A stretch of DNA of 64,000 nt from the NCBI RefSeq assembly GCF_003014485.1, contig NZ_PYGA01000029.1, forward strand, positions 1 to 64,000, given 5' to 3'. How positions within the stretch are numbered: position 1 is the stretch's first letter; every line of letters begins with the position of its first letter. The translations under genes were made by a program, and so were the position numbers. Of this stretch, positions 30,943 through 39,794 are shown piece by piece. The stretch comes from Murinocardiopsis flavida (GTDB taxonomy: Bacteria > Actinomycetota > Actinomycetes > Streptosporangiales > Streptosporangiaceae). The notes below the pieces were generated by a model. That model made no database searches and had not been told where the DNA came from. It saw only the letters and a list, made by a program, of their open reading frames with translations.

Positions 30943-31776
30943 TCACCGGGCCCGTTCGGCGAGTGCGCGCAGGGAGCCGACGACCTCGTCCCCGGTGAAC
31001 ATCACCGGGTCGTTGTGGCCTGCGCCGCTGATCACCACCCGTTCGATGTCGGGGCCGTCGACAGCCGCGACGCGCTCGCTCAGCCGGGGCGGCACGATCG
31101 TGTCGGCGTCGCCGTAGACCACGGTGACGGGGGCCCGGACCTCGGCCAGGTGTTCGGCCAGCGCGAAGCGGTCGCGCAGCAGCGCCCCCGGCACGTAGGG
31201 GTAGTGGACGCGGGCGAGGTCGGCCAGCGACGGGAACGGGGACCGCAGCAGCAGCCCCGCGGGCGGCTGCTCGGCGGCGAGGCGGGTGACCACGGCCGTG
31301 CCCAGGCTCTCGCCGAAGTACAGCAGCCGGTCGGGACGCAGTCCCGTCTCTTCGAGGAGGTGGCGCCGCGCCGAGCGGGCGTCCTCGGCGAGCCCGTCCT
31401 CGGACGGGCTGTCGGGGTTGCCGCCGTAGCCGCGGTAGTCGAAGGCCAGCACGGTGAAACCGGCGTCGGAGAGCGCCCGGGCGGTGCCCGCGCGGTCGGC
31501 CCGGTTGCCGCCGTTGCCGGGAGCCACGAGCACCGCCATCCCGGTGTCGGCCGCCGGCCGCGCAGGGACGAGCATGGCGCCGAGTTCGAGCCCGTCGCCC
31601 GTGCGGAAGGCGGTGTCGGACGCGCCCTCGACCAGGCGGCCCGCAGGGGCGGGCGTGCCGGTGTCGGGGAGGAAGACGAGGCTGCGCTGCGCCAGCACGA
31701 CGGTGCCGATGAGCAGGACGAGCACGACCAGCACGACGATTCCCGCGAGCGCGAACGGGGATCTCAGCGCGGTCAT
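30943..31776 (-). CDS. Membrane-anchored alpha/beta hydrolase
   Basis: From the ATG at 31776, 277 residues start with an N-terminal membrane helix (ALAGIVVLVVLVLLIGTVVL). The catalytic triad is visible: Ser in YFGESLGTA, Asp in VVYGDADTIVPP and His in ISGAGHNDP. AFDYRGYGGNPDSP is the usual loop of Bem46-like hydrolases. The substrate is unknown. It lies 170 bases upstream of the JetD-like gene on the same strand and is divergent from pspC. Confidence 0.88.
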   Translation of the reverse strand: MTALRSPFALAGIVVLVVLVLLIGTVVLAQRSLVFLPDTGTPAPAGRLVEGASDTAFRTGDGLELGAMLVPARPAADTGMAVLVAPGNGGNRADRAGTARALSDAGFTVLAFDYRGYGGNPDSPSEDGLAEDARSARRHLLEETGLRPDRLLYFGESLGTAVVTRLAAEQPPAGLLLRSPFPSLADLARVHYPYVPGALLRDRFALAEHLAEVRAPVTVVYGDADTIVPPRLSERVAAVDGPDIERVVISGAGHNDPVMFTGDEVVGSLRALAERAR

Positions 31777-31910
31777 ACCGCACACGCTACCGGCGTCACC
31801 CGGGCAATGGGGTGCCGGTCTCGGGGCCGCCTCGGTGTGCGGCGCGCGGGGCCGCCCGGCGCGCTCAGGGTCGACTCAGGGGGCGGCCAGGGGACTACCG
31901 GATGGGAAAG

Positions 31911-31927
31911 TGCCCGGTGACCGGGCA
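31911..31927. promoter_or_regulatory. 17-bp palindrome upstream of the PspC gene
   Basis: TGCCCGGTGACCGGGCA is a perfect 8-base inverted repeat around one G, 10 bases before the ATG at 31938. An operator or an RNA hairpin hiding the ribosome-binding site is possible. Confidence 0.45.
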
Positions 31928-31937
31928 TTCTGAGGAC

Positions 31938-32198
31938 ATGAACGAGAACATGGGAAAGAAAAGCCTGCGACGCAGCAAGAACCAGCGCATCCTCGCCGGG
32001 GTGTGCGGCGGGATCGGCGAGTTCGTCGGTGTCGACGCCAACCTCGTCCGCCTCGCCTTCGGCATCTTCCTGCTGCTGGGCGGCAGCGGCATCCTGCTCT
32101 ACATCATCGCCTGGCTGGTGATGCCCGAACAGGGCGCCGAGGGCTCCGTGCTGGAGCACATCATCCGCAACTTCCAGGGGAAGCAGTCGAACCTGTGA
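31938..32198 (+). CDS. PspC-domain membrane protein
   Basis: The ATG at 31938 with TGAGGA before it gives 86 residues. The PspC motif KNQRILAGVCGGIGEFVGVD is followed by a hydrophobic helix (LLLGGSGILLYIIAWLVMP) and a short basic tail. Members take part in envelope-stress responses. It is a single-domain protein, without the sensor kinase often fused to PspC in actinobacteria. It is monocistronic and divergent from the hydrolase gene. Confidence 0.88.
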   Translation: MNENMGKKSLRRSKNQRILAGVCGGIGEFVGVDANLVRLAFGIFLLLGGSGILLYIIAWLVMPEQGAEGSVLEHIIRNFQGKQSNL

Positions 32199-32387
32199 GC
32201 TGGACACTGAGGGCCAGGTCAGGAAGTGTCTCCCGGCTTCCCCGGAATTTGTTCCAGGGCAGCCGGGAGCCAAACGGGGAGACCGCGGAATCCTGTCAGG
32301 GATCCTCGGGGGCCGGCGGCGAGCTGAGCGCGGCGGAACCTGTTGACGGCGCGCGCCGCGGCACCTACCGGTAGCGGGGGTGGCGGC

Positions 32388-33842
32388 TCACGCCGCAGGG
32401 GACTCCGAACCGCGCACGCTGCTCGCGACCTCCGGGGCGATCCGCAACCAGGAGGCCGTGAGCACGACCGCGCAGACGACGCCGAGCAGCCCCGCCGCGA
32501 CCACCACCGCCTGGATTCCGACGACCTCGGTGAGCAGGCTCGACACGCCGATGCCGATGCCCTGAACGGCCTGGAGCCCCGCGGCGACCAGGCCGAACGC
32601 GAGCCCGCGGCCCTCGGGCGGCACGCAGAGGACGAACGCGGCGTTCGCGACGAACTGGTACGACGCCGCCGCGCCGCCGACGGCCAGCAGCGCCACCATC
32701 AGCCACAGCGGCAGCTCCACCACCCACAGCAGCAGCGGCACCGATGAGAACACCGCCAGCGGCCCGATGAGGCGCATGCGGGTATCGGGGTTGACCATCC
32801 GGGTCAGGACCAGGCCGCCCACGATCGCGCCCATGGCGGGGCCGGCCATGATCAGTCCGGCGGCGGCCGCGCCACCGCCCGACTCGGCCGCCATGGGGTT
32901 GGCGATGCCCGAGGGGATCATGTAGAAGCCGGCCAACCACGCGAACAGGCCGAGTGTGCGCAGGCGGCGGTCGTTGAAGACCAGCCGGGTGCCGTCGCGG
33001 GTGATGGTCCACAGCGAGGGGCGCGCGGCCTCGGTGTGGTGCGGCGCGGGGCGCGCCCTGATCCCGACCGCGATGATCGCGGCGGCGAGCAGGAAGGTCA
33101 GCCCGTTGAACATGACCGCGAGGTGCGAGCCGATGGCACTGGCGACGACGCCGCCGACGATGAGCCCCACCAGGGTCCCCGCCTGCGAGGTCAGGTTGAT
33201 GATGGCGGAACCGGCGATGTAGCGGTCGCCCTGGACGATCTCGGCCATGAGCGCGGCGCGCGCCGCGCTGAACGGCACCAGGGGCAGGATCGACGCGAAC
33301 ACCAGCACCCAGACCGCCCACAACGGCAGCCCCGGGATGCCGATGGACGCCACCAGCACGGCGCGCGTGATCTCGCTGACGATGATGACCCGCCGGCGCG
33401 GGAACAGGTCGGCCAGGCCGGACAGCAGCGGCCCGCCGATGATCTGCGGAATGAAGGTCAGCGCCATGGTGAAGCCGGAGGCGAGCGCCGACGAGGTCTG
33501 CTGGTAGACGAGTGCTGTGACCGCGATGCTCAGGACGAAGTTGCCGGTCATCGAGAGCGCGTGGGAGAGCCACAGGGCCTGGAACTCCCGGATGCGCATG
33601 ACCTCGCCGTAGCTGCGGCGCCAGTCGGGCTCGGGAGGGTGCCCGGGCGGAGCGGGCGATGGAGGGTCGGACGAGGTGGGCGGCGCGCCCGGGGCAGAGC
33701 CGTCGTCGGGGCCGGCGGCGGACGGGCCGGTGTCGTCGCTGCCGCAGGCCCCGGCCGAGGCGTTCTGCGGGCCGGGCGCGCCGGTCTCGGAGCCTTGCCG
33801 CGGAATGCCGAACGTCTGGTTGTCCGTGCGCGGATTGCCCAC
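32388..33842 (-). CDS. MFS transporter with a disordered N-terminal extension
   Basis: This 484-residue protein has a GTG start and a GGGAGT ribosome-binding site. The first 75 residues are Pro/Gly/Ser-rich and cytoplasmic. Twelve hydrophobic segments follow, with the MFS loop GLADLFPRRRVIIVSEITRA between helices 2 and 3. Layout and motifs fit the MFS_3/enterobactin-exporter-like group. The substrate is unknown. The 33843-34093 gap contains its promoter region; no other gene is seen there. Confidence 0.85.
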   Translation of the reverse strand: MGNPRTDNQTFGIPRQGSETGAPGPQNASAGACGSDDTGPSAAGPDDGSAPGAPPTSSDPPSPAPPGHPPEPDWRRSYGEVMRIREFQALWLSHALSMTGNFVLSIAVTALVYQQTSSALASGFTMALTFIPQIIGGPLLSGLADLFPRRRVIIVSEITRAVLVASIGIPGLPLWAVWVLVFASILPLVPFSAARAALMAEIVQGDRYIAGSAIINLTSQAGTLVGLIVGGVVASAIGSHLAVMFNGLTFLLAAAIIAVGIRARPAPHHTEAARPSLWTITRDGTRLVFNDRRLRTLGLFAWLAGFYMIPSGIANPMAAESGGGAAAAGLIMAGPAMGAIVGGLVLTRMVNPDTRMRLIGPLAVFSSVPLLLWVVELPLWLMVALLAVGGAAASYQFVANAAFVLCVPPEGRGLAFGLVAAGLQAVQGIGIGVSSLLTEVVGIQAVVVAAGLLGVVCAVVLTASWLRIAPEVASSVRGSESPAA

Positions 33843-34093
33843 CCGGGACTCCCATACTGGATCGCGTTCGGGTCACTCTCGGTTGTGGTTCGATAACATA
33901 CGGTCCCGGATGAGGGGTGGGTTCCGCAAGTCGTTCGGCGCAATTAGTGCATGTTTCGTTGCCGCTGAGACCCGGTGGTGCGCTATGTGAATGGCGTCCC
34001 CGGCGGTCCTGGACGCCGATTCGGACACTCCGCGCCGGATGGGACCCGCCGCACCTGCGGTTACGGACGGTGATCAATTGGGGCGGCGCCCGG

Positions 34094-34441
34094 TCAACCC
34101 CAACCCAGTTCGTGCAACCGGTCGTCGTCGATCCCGAAGTAGTGCGCGATCTCGTGCACCACGGTGATCCTGACCTCTTCGACCACCTCGTCCTCGGTTG
34201 CGCACATCGCGCAGATGGGCCGCTGGAAGATGAAAACCTGATCGGGCAGCACCCCGGCATAGCCGTCGCCCCGCTCGGTAAGGGGAATCCCGTCGTACAG
34301 ACCCAGCAACCCGGGGTCGGACGGTGACTCGTCCCACACCGTGATGACCACGTTGTCGATCAGGGAGGTGAGTTCGTCGGGAATGGAGTCGAGGGCGTCG
34401 GAGACGAGTTCCTCGAAGCGTCGGCGGGACAGTTCGACCAC
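34094..34441 (-). CDS. Metallopeptidase-family (zincin-1, DUF1025) protein
   Basis: This 115-residue protein has a single zincin site HEIAHYFGIDDDRLHELGWG near the end. FEELVSDALDSIPDEL and VVITVWDESPSDPGLLGLYD precede it. The GTG at 34441 has no ribosome-binding site and a CAATAC box six bases upstream, consistent with a leaderless mRNA. Family members are small cytoplasmic metalloproteases of unknown substrate. It is divergent from the metallophosphoesterase gene with only 52 bases between. Confidence 0.88.
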   Translation of the reverse strand: MVELSRRRFEELVSDALDSIPDELTSLIDNVVITVWDESPSDPGLLGLYDGIPLTERGDGYAGVLPDQVFIFQRPICAMCATEDEVVEEVRITVVHEIAHYFGIDDDRLHELGWG

Positions 34442-34493
34442 GTCTCGTATTGTGCGGCAGTGGGAACACCCCGCGCCACACAGGGCTTTCGAG

Positions 34494-36221
34494 ATGAGAA
34501 CACGCGATGATGGATCCGTGCTCGCACAGTTGAGGGCGATACCGGACCCCGAACGTCTGCGCACCGGCATCGGCCTGGTGCGCGACGGCGCGCGCCGGTT
34601 TCTGCGCAGCCGCTGGTGGCGCATCGCCTCCGTCGTCGCGGCGGCCCTGCTGGGCGGCTGGCTGGGGCTGGCCATGGGCGGGCAGGTGATGACCCCGGTC
34701 GGCCCGGCCGACGTCCGCCTGAGCGTCGGCCCCTCATGGCACGGCGAGACCGTGTTGAACGTCGCACCGCTCGGCAAGCTCGGCTTCGACACGCACGCCG
34801 CCCCGCTGCGCTTCGAGGCGTCCGTCTCGGAGATCCGCCTGGAGGCCGCGCAGGAGATGTTCGAGAACCCCGCCGCGATCGACCAGATCGCGGCGGGCAT
34901 CGGCGACGACCTCCGCAACGGCGTCATCCGGCTGTTCGTCCAGGCCGCCATCGCGACCGTCCTCGGCGCGGCGATCGCGGCGATGCTGCTCTTCCGCGAC
35001 TGGCGGCGCGCCTGCTACAGCGGGCTCACCGCCCTGCTCGTCTTCGCCGCGGCCGGGGGCGCCGGGTACGCAACGTTCAACCCCAACGCCATCGCCGAAC
35101 CGCGCTACACCGGCCTGCTCGCCGGCGCCCCCCAGGTCGTCGGCAGCGCGGAGAGCGCGATCAACCGGTTCTCCGAGTACCGCAGGCAGCTCGCCGGGCT
35201 GCTCGGCAACGTCTCACGGCTGTACGAGGTCACCTCCACGCTGCCGGTGTACGAGGACGACGACTCCACCATCCGCGTGCTGCACGTCTCCGACATCCAC
35301 CTGAACCCCGCGGCGTGGAACGTCATCCGCTCCCTCACCGACCAGTTCCAGGTGAACGTGGTGGTCGACTCCGGCGACCTCACCGACCGCGGCAGCGCCA
35401 CAGAGGACGCGTTCACCGACGAGATCTCCTCGCTGAAGGTCCCCTATGTGTGGGTGCGCGGCGCGCACGACTCCATGGGCACCCAGCGCGCCGTCGAGTC
35501 CCAGGACAACGCGGTCGTGCTGGACGAGGACGTCCGCGAGGTCGAGGGGATCCGCTTCTACGGCGCCGGCGACCCCCGGTTCACCCCGGACAAGGCGCGC
35601 GGCAACCCCACCCGGCAGCAGGTCACCGCCATCGGCGACGAGCAGGCGGCGGCCGTGAGCGGCGCCGACCCCCCGCTGGACGTCGCCGTGCTGCACGACC
35701 CGGCCCAGGCGCGCTCGTTCAGCGGCGAGGTGCCACTGGTGCTCTCGGGCCACGGCCACCGGCGCAGCACCGAACTCGAACCGACCGGCACGCGGTTCTT
35801 CGAGCAGGGCTCCACCGGCGGGGCCGGCCTGCTCGGCATGGGCGACGACGACGAACCCACCCCTTACCAGGCGTCGGTGCTGTACTTCGACGCCGAGACC
35901 AAGCGGCTCCAGGCGTGGGACGACATCACCCTCGCGGGCATGGGCCTGACATCGGCCCAGATCGAGCGGCACATCGAACAGGAGCCCGACCGCGACGTCA
36001 AACCCCTCGCCCCCGGCGACGGAACCACACCCCCGGCATCCCCGACCGCCCCCAGCGGGGGAACAAGCGGCGGAGCAAGCGGCGGCGCCAGCGGGGGGAT
36101 AGGCGGGGGTGCCCTTGGGGGAGTGAACGGGGGCGCCAGTGGCGGAGCGAACGGAGGCCCGAGCGGCGGTGCGGGCGGGGCCGCGGGCTCGCCGCGGCCG
36201 TCCCCCTCGGCGGGCCGCTGA
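34494..36221 (+). CDS. Membrane-anchored metallophosphoesterase with Gly-rich tail
   Basis: Starting at the ATG at 34494 (a GTG at 34518 is possible), the protein has 575 residues. Membrane segments lie near 40-60 and 155-215. The phosphoesterase domain at about 260-450 has HVSDIHLNP, DSGDLTDRG, VLHDP and SGHGHR. The GNHD motif reads GAHD, so a metal-bridging/catalytic Asn is replaced by Ala and activity may be altered. The last 60 residues are Gly/Ser/Ala repeats (GGASGGASGGIGGG). It is similar to actinobacterial YkuE-like membrane proteins. Confidence 0.85.
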   Translation: MRTRDDGSVLAQLRAIPDPERLRTGIGLVRDGARRFLRSRWWRIASVVAAALLGGWLGLAMGGQVMTPVGPADVRLSVGPSWHGETVLNVAPLGKLGFDTHAAPLRFEASVSEIRLEAAQEMFENPAAIDQIAAGIGDDLRNGVIRLFVQAAIATVLGAAIAAMLLFRDWRRACYSGLTALLVFAAAGGAGYATFNPNAIAEPRYTGLLAGAPQVVGSAESAINRFSEYRRQLAGLLGNVSRLYEVTSTLPVYEDDDSTIRVLHVSDIHLNPAAWNVIRSLTDQFQVNVVVDSGDLTDRGSATEDAFTDEISSLKVPYVWVRGAHDSMGTQRAVESQDNAVVLDEDVREVEGIRFYGAGDPRFTPDKARGNPTRQQVTAIGDEQAAAVSGADPPLDVAVLHDPAQARSFSGEVPLVLSGHGHRRSTELEPTGTRFFEQGSTGGAGLLGMGDDDEPTPYQASVLYFDAETKRLQAWDDITLAGMGLTSAQIERHIEQEPDRDVKPLAPGDGTTPPASPTAPSGGTSGGASGGASGGIGGGALGGVNGGASGGANGGPSGGAGGAAGSPRPSPSAGR

Positions 36222-36346
36222 GCTGCGCTGCCGATGTCCGGACGGAGCGCCGTTCAATCGCTTTGGCATGTGCCGGAATCTCCCCTATGCTTGACCCGTC
36301 CCCGACGGCTGGCACGTGGGAGAACGACGGCTGTTTCGTGGTCGAG

Positions 36347-36419
36347 GCCCCCATCGTCTAGTGGCCTAGGACGCCGCCCTTTCAAGGCGGTAACACGGGT
36401 TCGAACCCCGTTGGGGGTA
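36347..36419 (+). tRNA. tRNA-Glu (TTC)
   Basis: A complete 73-base cloverleaf. The anticodon loop CCTTTCAAGG has TTC. The T-arm is GGGTTCGAACCCC. The acceptor GCCCCCA pairs with TGGGGGT including a terminal G-U pair. No CCA is encoded. Confidence 0.95.
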
Positions 36420-36527
36420 CTTTTCTCCGGTACGAAGCAGTGCCGGGGGTCTGGCAGAATAAGGAACGCAGCAGCGCGAGGAACCCGCTACCATAGGGGC
36501 AGCGCTGAGGCGCAAACAGAATAACCA

Positions 36528-36602
36528 GGTCCTGTGGAGCAGCTAGGAGTGCTCGCCACCCTGTCAAGGTGGAGGCCGCGGGTTCAAATCCCGTCAGGAC
36601 CG
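36528..36602 (+). tRNA. tRNA-Asp (GTC)
   Basis: A 75-base cloverleaf with acceptor GGTCCTG/CAGGACC, anticodon GTC in CCTGTCAAGG and T-arm CGGGTTCAAATCCCG. It is 108 bases after tRNA-Glu. Confidence 0.95.
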
Positions 36603-36637
36603 CACATACCCCCGCATACGTCAATCGACGTATCTGC

Positions 36638-36711
36638 GGCCAGGTAGCTCAGTCGGTACGAGCGTCCGCCTGAAAAGCGGAAGGTCGGCGGTTCGACCCC
36701 GCCCCTGGCCA
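36638..36711 (+). tRNA. tRNA-Phe (GAA)
   Basis: A 74-base cloverleaf with acceptor GGCCAGG/CCTGGCC, D-arm AGCTCAGTCGGTACGAGC and anticodon GAA in CTGAAAAGC. It is the last of a Glu-Asp-Phe cluster. Confidence 0.95.
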
Positions 36712-36730
36712 CCCACTCTGAACAGCCAAG

Positions 36731-36763
36731 AAGCCCGAGACCACTACGGTCCCGGGCTTTTTT
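36731..36763 (+). terminator. Terminator of the tRNA cluster
   Basis: AAGCCCGAGACC pairs with GGTCCCGGGCTT apart from one mismatch and is followed by a T run, a clear intrinsic terminator. Confidence 0.85.
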
Positions 36764-36863
36764 GACGGCAACGCGACAGCAACCGCGTCAGCCGAGCGCA
36801 TCCCCCAGCTTCCCCAGCGCCCGCTGTGCTGAATACGCGCTGAAGTTCTGCGCCTCGGTGGTG

Positions 36864-37229
36864 TCAGCAGATTTTTCCCGGGTTGGCTGCTGTTGCTCTG
36901 AGAAGGTCGCGGATCAGGTCGAAGTCGATGGTCGCGGGGTTGCGGAAGCGCAGGCAGCCCTTGCCCATGTCGTGTCCTGCCAGCCGGGTGGCGAACGCGT
37001 CGCGGACGTCGCTTCGCATCAGATAGAAGGAGATGTACTGCTTCTGGCTGGCGAACGCGATCTCGGCGACGCCGTCGCGCTCGTAGGCGGGCATGCCGTA
37101 GGCCATGACCTCGGTGAAGCCCGCGAGCTCTGTGCGGCACAACTGCCGCAGCCGGGTCACGGCGGGCGTTCGCGCTTCGGGGAGTTCGGCCAGATAGCCG
37201 TCCACGTCACCCGCCTGGCTTTGCACCAT
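36864..37229 (-). CDS. DUF1801 (YdhG-like) protein
   Basis: This 121-residue protein shows the DUF1801 pattern: VDGYLAELPEARTPAVTRLR at the start, TEVMAYGMPAYERDG, then FASQKQYISFYLM and MGKGCLRFRNPATIDFDLIR. Members are small, possibly iron- or metal-related proteins of unsettled function. It lies between the tRNA terminator and the TetR gene on the minus strand, with no operon partner. Confidence 0.88.
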   Translation of the reverse strand: MVQSQAGDVDGYLAELPEARTPAVTRLRQLCRTELAGFTEVMAYGMPAYERDGVAEIAFASQKQYISFYLMRSDVRDAFATRLAGHDMGKGCLRFRNPATIDFDLIRDLLRATAANPGKIC

Positions 37230-37300
37230 TCTGCGAGGCTACGCCGGGCCCGAAGCGGTGATCAAGGACGCGACCGCCGAAGCGGGCCCGGCTCGGGCGG

Positions 37301-38077
37301 CTATGGATTCGGTGCGGTCTCCCGTCGGGCCCTGATCTGGTCGGTGACGGCGGCGATCAGGGTGTCGAACTGCTCGTCGGGTGTGGGGCTCGGCAGCCGC
37401 GCGGCTTCGCGGAGGGTGGGGATGTCGAGGTCGGCGTGGGCGTCGAGCCATGCCTCGGGGACGAGCGGTCGGTCGGTGGCCGCGGCGCGGTCGTCGGTGT
37501 CGGTTCGCTCGGCGGCGGCGGCGGCGGTGGCGGTGGCGGTGCGATCGGCGGTCGCGGCGCGGTCGGCGGGGTGGTCGACCATCAGCGCGAAGGACAGTGC
37601 GAGCAGGGACAGGTGGCGGTGGACTTCGAGCGCCGCCGGGGTGCTGAGGCCGACGGCGCGCAGCAGCGCGAGGAACCGGTCGACGTTGACCAGCCGGTTG
37701 GGGTGGATCGACGCCGGGGGCGCGTCTTCGTCGATGGAGACGAGCAGGGCGCGGGGCCAGCGCCGATACAGGGTGCGGAGCGACCGGGCGTATCCGGCGA
37801 CCGAGTCCTCCCAGGTGTCGGGGTCGAGCGGGGGTGGGTTCCAGGCGTCGAGCATCAGTTCGACGGTGAGTTCGACGACCTGCCCGCGGTCCTCGACGTA
37901 GTTGTACAGCGCGCGCACGGTGACCCCGAGTCCGGCGGCCAGCGCGCGCATGGTGATTGCGCGGAATCCCTGCTCCGCTGCCATCTCCAACGCCTTGGCC
38001 GCGATGATCTCGCGGGTGAGCACCGGGCGGCCCTTGCGGGTGGCGGGGCGGCGGCGGGACCGGGACGTGGAGGCCAT
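37301..38077 (-). CDS. TetR-family transcriptional regulator
   Basis: The ATG at 38077 gives 258 residues; a GTG at 38098 is an alternative. The HTH is ITMRALAAGLGVTVRALYNY at about residues 41-60. The C-terminal TetR_C domain has an Ala/Thr/Asp-rich loop (about 175-205) of low complexity. It is divergent from an MFS transporter 110 bases away. The shared region holds a semi-palindrome TTCACACACGTTGA with AT-rich flanks (about 38108-38121), the likely operator. The regulator probably represses both genes until the exported drug binds. Confidence 0.88.
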   Translation of the reverse strand: MASTSRSRRRPATRKGRPVLTREIIAAKALEMAAEQGFRAITMRALAAGLGVTVRALYNYVEDRGQVVELTVELMLDAWNPPPLDPDTWEDSVAGYARSLRTLYRRWPRALLVSIDEDAPPASIHPNRLVNVDRFLALLRAVGLSTPAALEVHRHLSLLALSFALMVDHPADRAATADRTATATAAAAAERTDTDDRAAATDRPLVPEAWLDAHADLDIPTLREAARLPSPTPDEQFDTLIAAVTDQIRARRETAPNP

Positions 38078-38186
38078 GGGCCCATCGTATGTGCCCACGC
38101 TTAAACTTCACACACGTTGACTTTTGGGTCGGGATGGCAGCAGGCTGGTGAGGCAACCCTTCGTCACCTGCGGATCCGAGGACCGA

Positions 38187-39602
38187 ATGGCCACTGGAAA
38201 GTCCCGTCGTCTGCCGCCGTTCAGCGGTGTGCTGGTGCTGGTCATGGCCTCCACCGGGCTGGTGGTCATCGACATCACGATCGTCGCGCTCGGGCTGCCG
38301 TCGATCAGCGCGGACATCGCCGGTGGGGCGTCCGCTGAGTCGGTGGTGGTCACCTACACGGTCGCGATGGGAGCGCTTACCCAGGTCGTGGGCAGCCTCT
38401 CGGACCGATGGGGGCGGCGCCCGCTGTTCCTGGCCGGAATCGCGGTGTTCACACTGGCGTCGGTGGCCGCGACCGCCGCGCCGAGCCTGGGGTGGTTGAA
38501 CGCCGCCCGTGCGGTCCAAGGGGCCGGGGCGGCTGTGATCATGGTCAACGGCATCCCGCTGCTGTCGGGCCGGTACTCCGGTGAGGCGCGCAACCTCGCC
38601 ATCGGCGCATGGGGGTCGTTCGCGACCGCGGCCGGGCTGATCGCACCGACCTTCGGCGGACTGCTCATCGACGCCTTCGGGTGGCGGGCGGTTTTCGCGA
38701 TCAACGTCCCCCTCGGCATCGCCGCCTACATCCTGGCCGCACGCGTGCTCCCACGGCTCCCGCGCGCCGCCTCCGACGCCCGGCCGGACTGGGTCGGCAG
38801 CCTGCTGCTGATGGCCGGCCTCGGCACCACCACCATGCTCATGCTCCGCCCCGATGCGCCCTGGAGCGGCCGGGACACCGCGCTGCTGGCCATCGCCGCA
38901 GTGGCCTTGGCCGGGTTCTTCCTCGTCCAGCTCCGCGTGCCGTCACCGACCCTGGAACTGTGGATGTTCACCCGGCCCGCGTTCACCGGCGCGATGCTGG
39001 CGGTGTTCCTCTCCCGGGTGCTGACCATCGGCGGCACCGTCTACCTCGTGCTGTACTTCGCCGAGGCGCTGCGCCTGAGCCCGACCGCCGCGGGCTTGCT
39101 GATGACCCCGATCTTCGCGGCGCAGATGATCACCGGCATGGTCGGCTCCAAGCTGCTCAGCCACTGGGCGCCCGGCCTGGTGATCGGCCTCGGCTACGCC
39201 CTCAAGGGCGCGGGGCTGACCGCCCTGGCGCTGCTGGTCACCCCCGACACCCAGTGGTGGGCGCTCCTGCTCCCGCTGCTGGCCTGGGGAGCCGGCGGCG
39301 GGATCGCCGGCGCGCCCGTCATGGCCGTGGCGGTCAACGTCACAGCTCCCGAACGCGTGGGGATGGTGGCGGGCAGCGTCTCCACGCTGGCGTCCATCGG
39401 CGGCGGGGTCGGCACAGCGGCGCTCGGCGCCGTCTACACGATCTACGGCGGACCCGACCCGAACGCCGTCACCGACGGCACCCGAGCCGTCCTGACCGCG
39501 TCCGCCGCGCTGTCCGTCCTCGCCGTGATCACGACGCTGATCCTGATCAACCCGCGCCGCGTCCCGCGCCCGGCACGCGACCGGGAAGAGGCCGCCGCGT
39601 GA
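38187..39602 (+). CDS. MFS drug transporter (DHA2-like)
   Basis: The ATG at 38187 with GAGGA upstream gives 471 residues. About 14 hydrophobic segments are visible. The motif A loop SDRWGRRPLFLAG follows helix 2, and the DHA2 motif LVVIDITIVALGLPSI is in helix 1. These are typical of proton-coupled multidrug exporters. It is divergent from the TetR gene, its presumed regulator. The C-terminus is short and basic. Confidence 0.9.
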   Translation: MATGKSRRLPPFSGVLVLVMASTGLVVIDITIVALGLPSISADIAGGASAESVVVTYTVAMGALTQVVGSLSDRWGRRPLFLAGIAVFTLASVAATAAPSLGWLNAARAVQGAGAAVIMVNGIPLLSGRYSGEARNLAIGAWGSFATAAGLIAPTFGGLLIDAFGWRAVFAINVPLGIAAYILAARVLPRLPRAASDARPDWVGSLLLMAGLGTTTMLMLRPDAPWSGRDTALLAIAAVALAGFFLVQLRVPSPTLELWMFTRPAFTGAMLAVFLSRVLTIGGTVYLVLYFAEALRLSPTAAGLLMTPIFAAQMITGMVGSKLLSHWAPGLVIGLGYALKGAGLTALALLVTPDTQWWALLLPLLAWGAGGGIAGAPVMAVAVNVTAPERVGMVAGSVSTLASIGGGVGTAALGAVYTIYGGPDPNAVTDGTRAVLTASAALSVLAVITTLILINPRRVPRPARDREEAAA

Positions 39603-39620
39603 TCGCCACCCGGCCCGCCC

Positions 39621-39790
39621 GTTCAACGAACCCCGATACGTGGAGCCGCACACCGGGCCGCGGGCGGGACGGCGGAACACGGGCGGGTCGGACCGGCGTG
39701 CACGCCACCTGCTCGACGAACCCCGGTATGTGGAGCCGCGCATATCGGGCCGTGGGCGGGACGCTGTCGGATCGGACCGGCGCACGCCGC
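39621..39790. repeat. Two tandem 90-bp intergenic repeats
   Basis: ACGAACCCCGATACGTGGAG starting near 39626 recurs as ACGAACCCCGGTATGTGGAG 90 bases later. The similarity extends over most of the unit (TGGAGCCGC, then GGGCCG and GGGCGGGACG). It lies between two convergent genes and is non-coding. Confidence 0.7.
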
Positions 39791-39794
39791 CCGC

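Noticed and set aside
30770-31783. The upstream extension of the JetD-like frame
   Set aside because: It overlaps the alpha/beta hydrolase gene in another frame; a GTG at 30769 with a good ribosome-binding site explains the real start.
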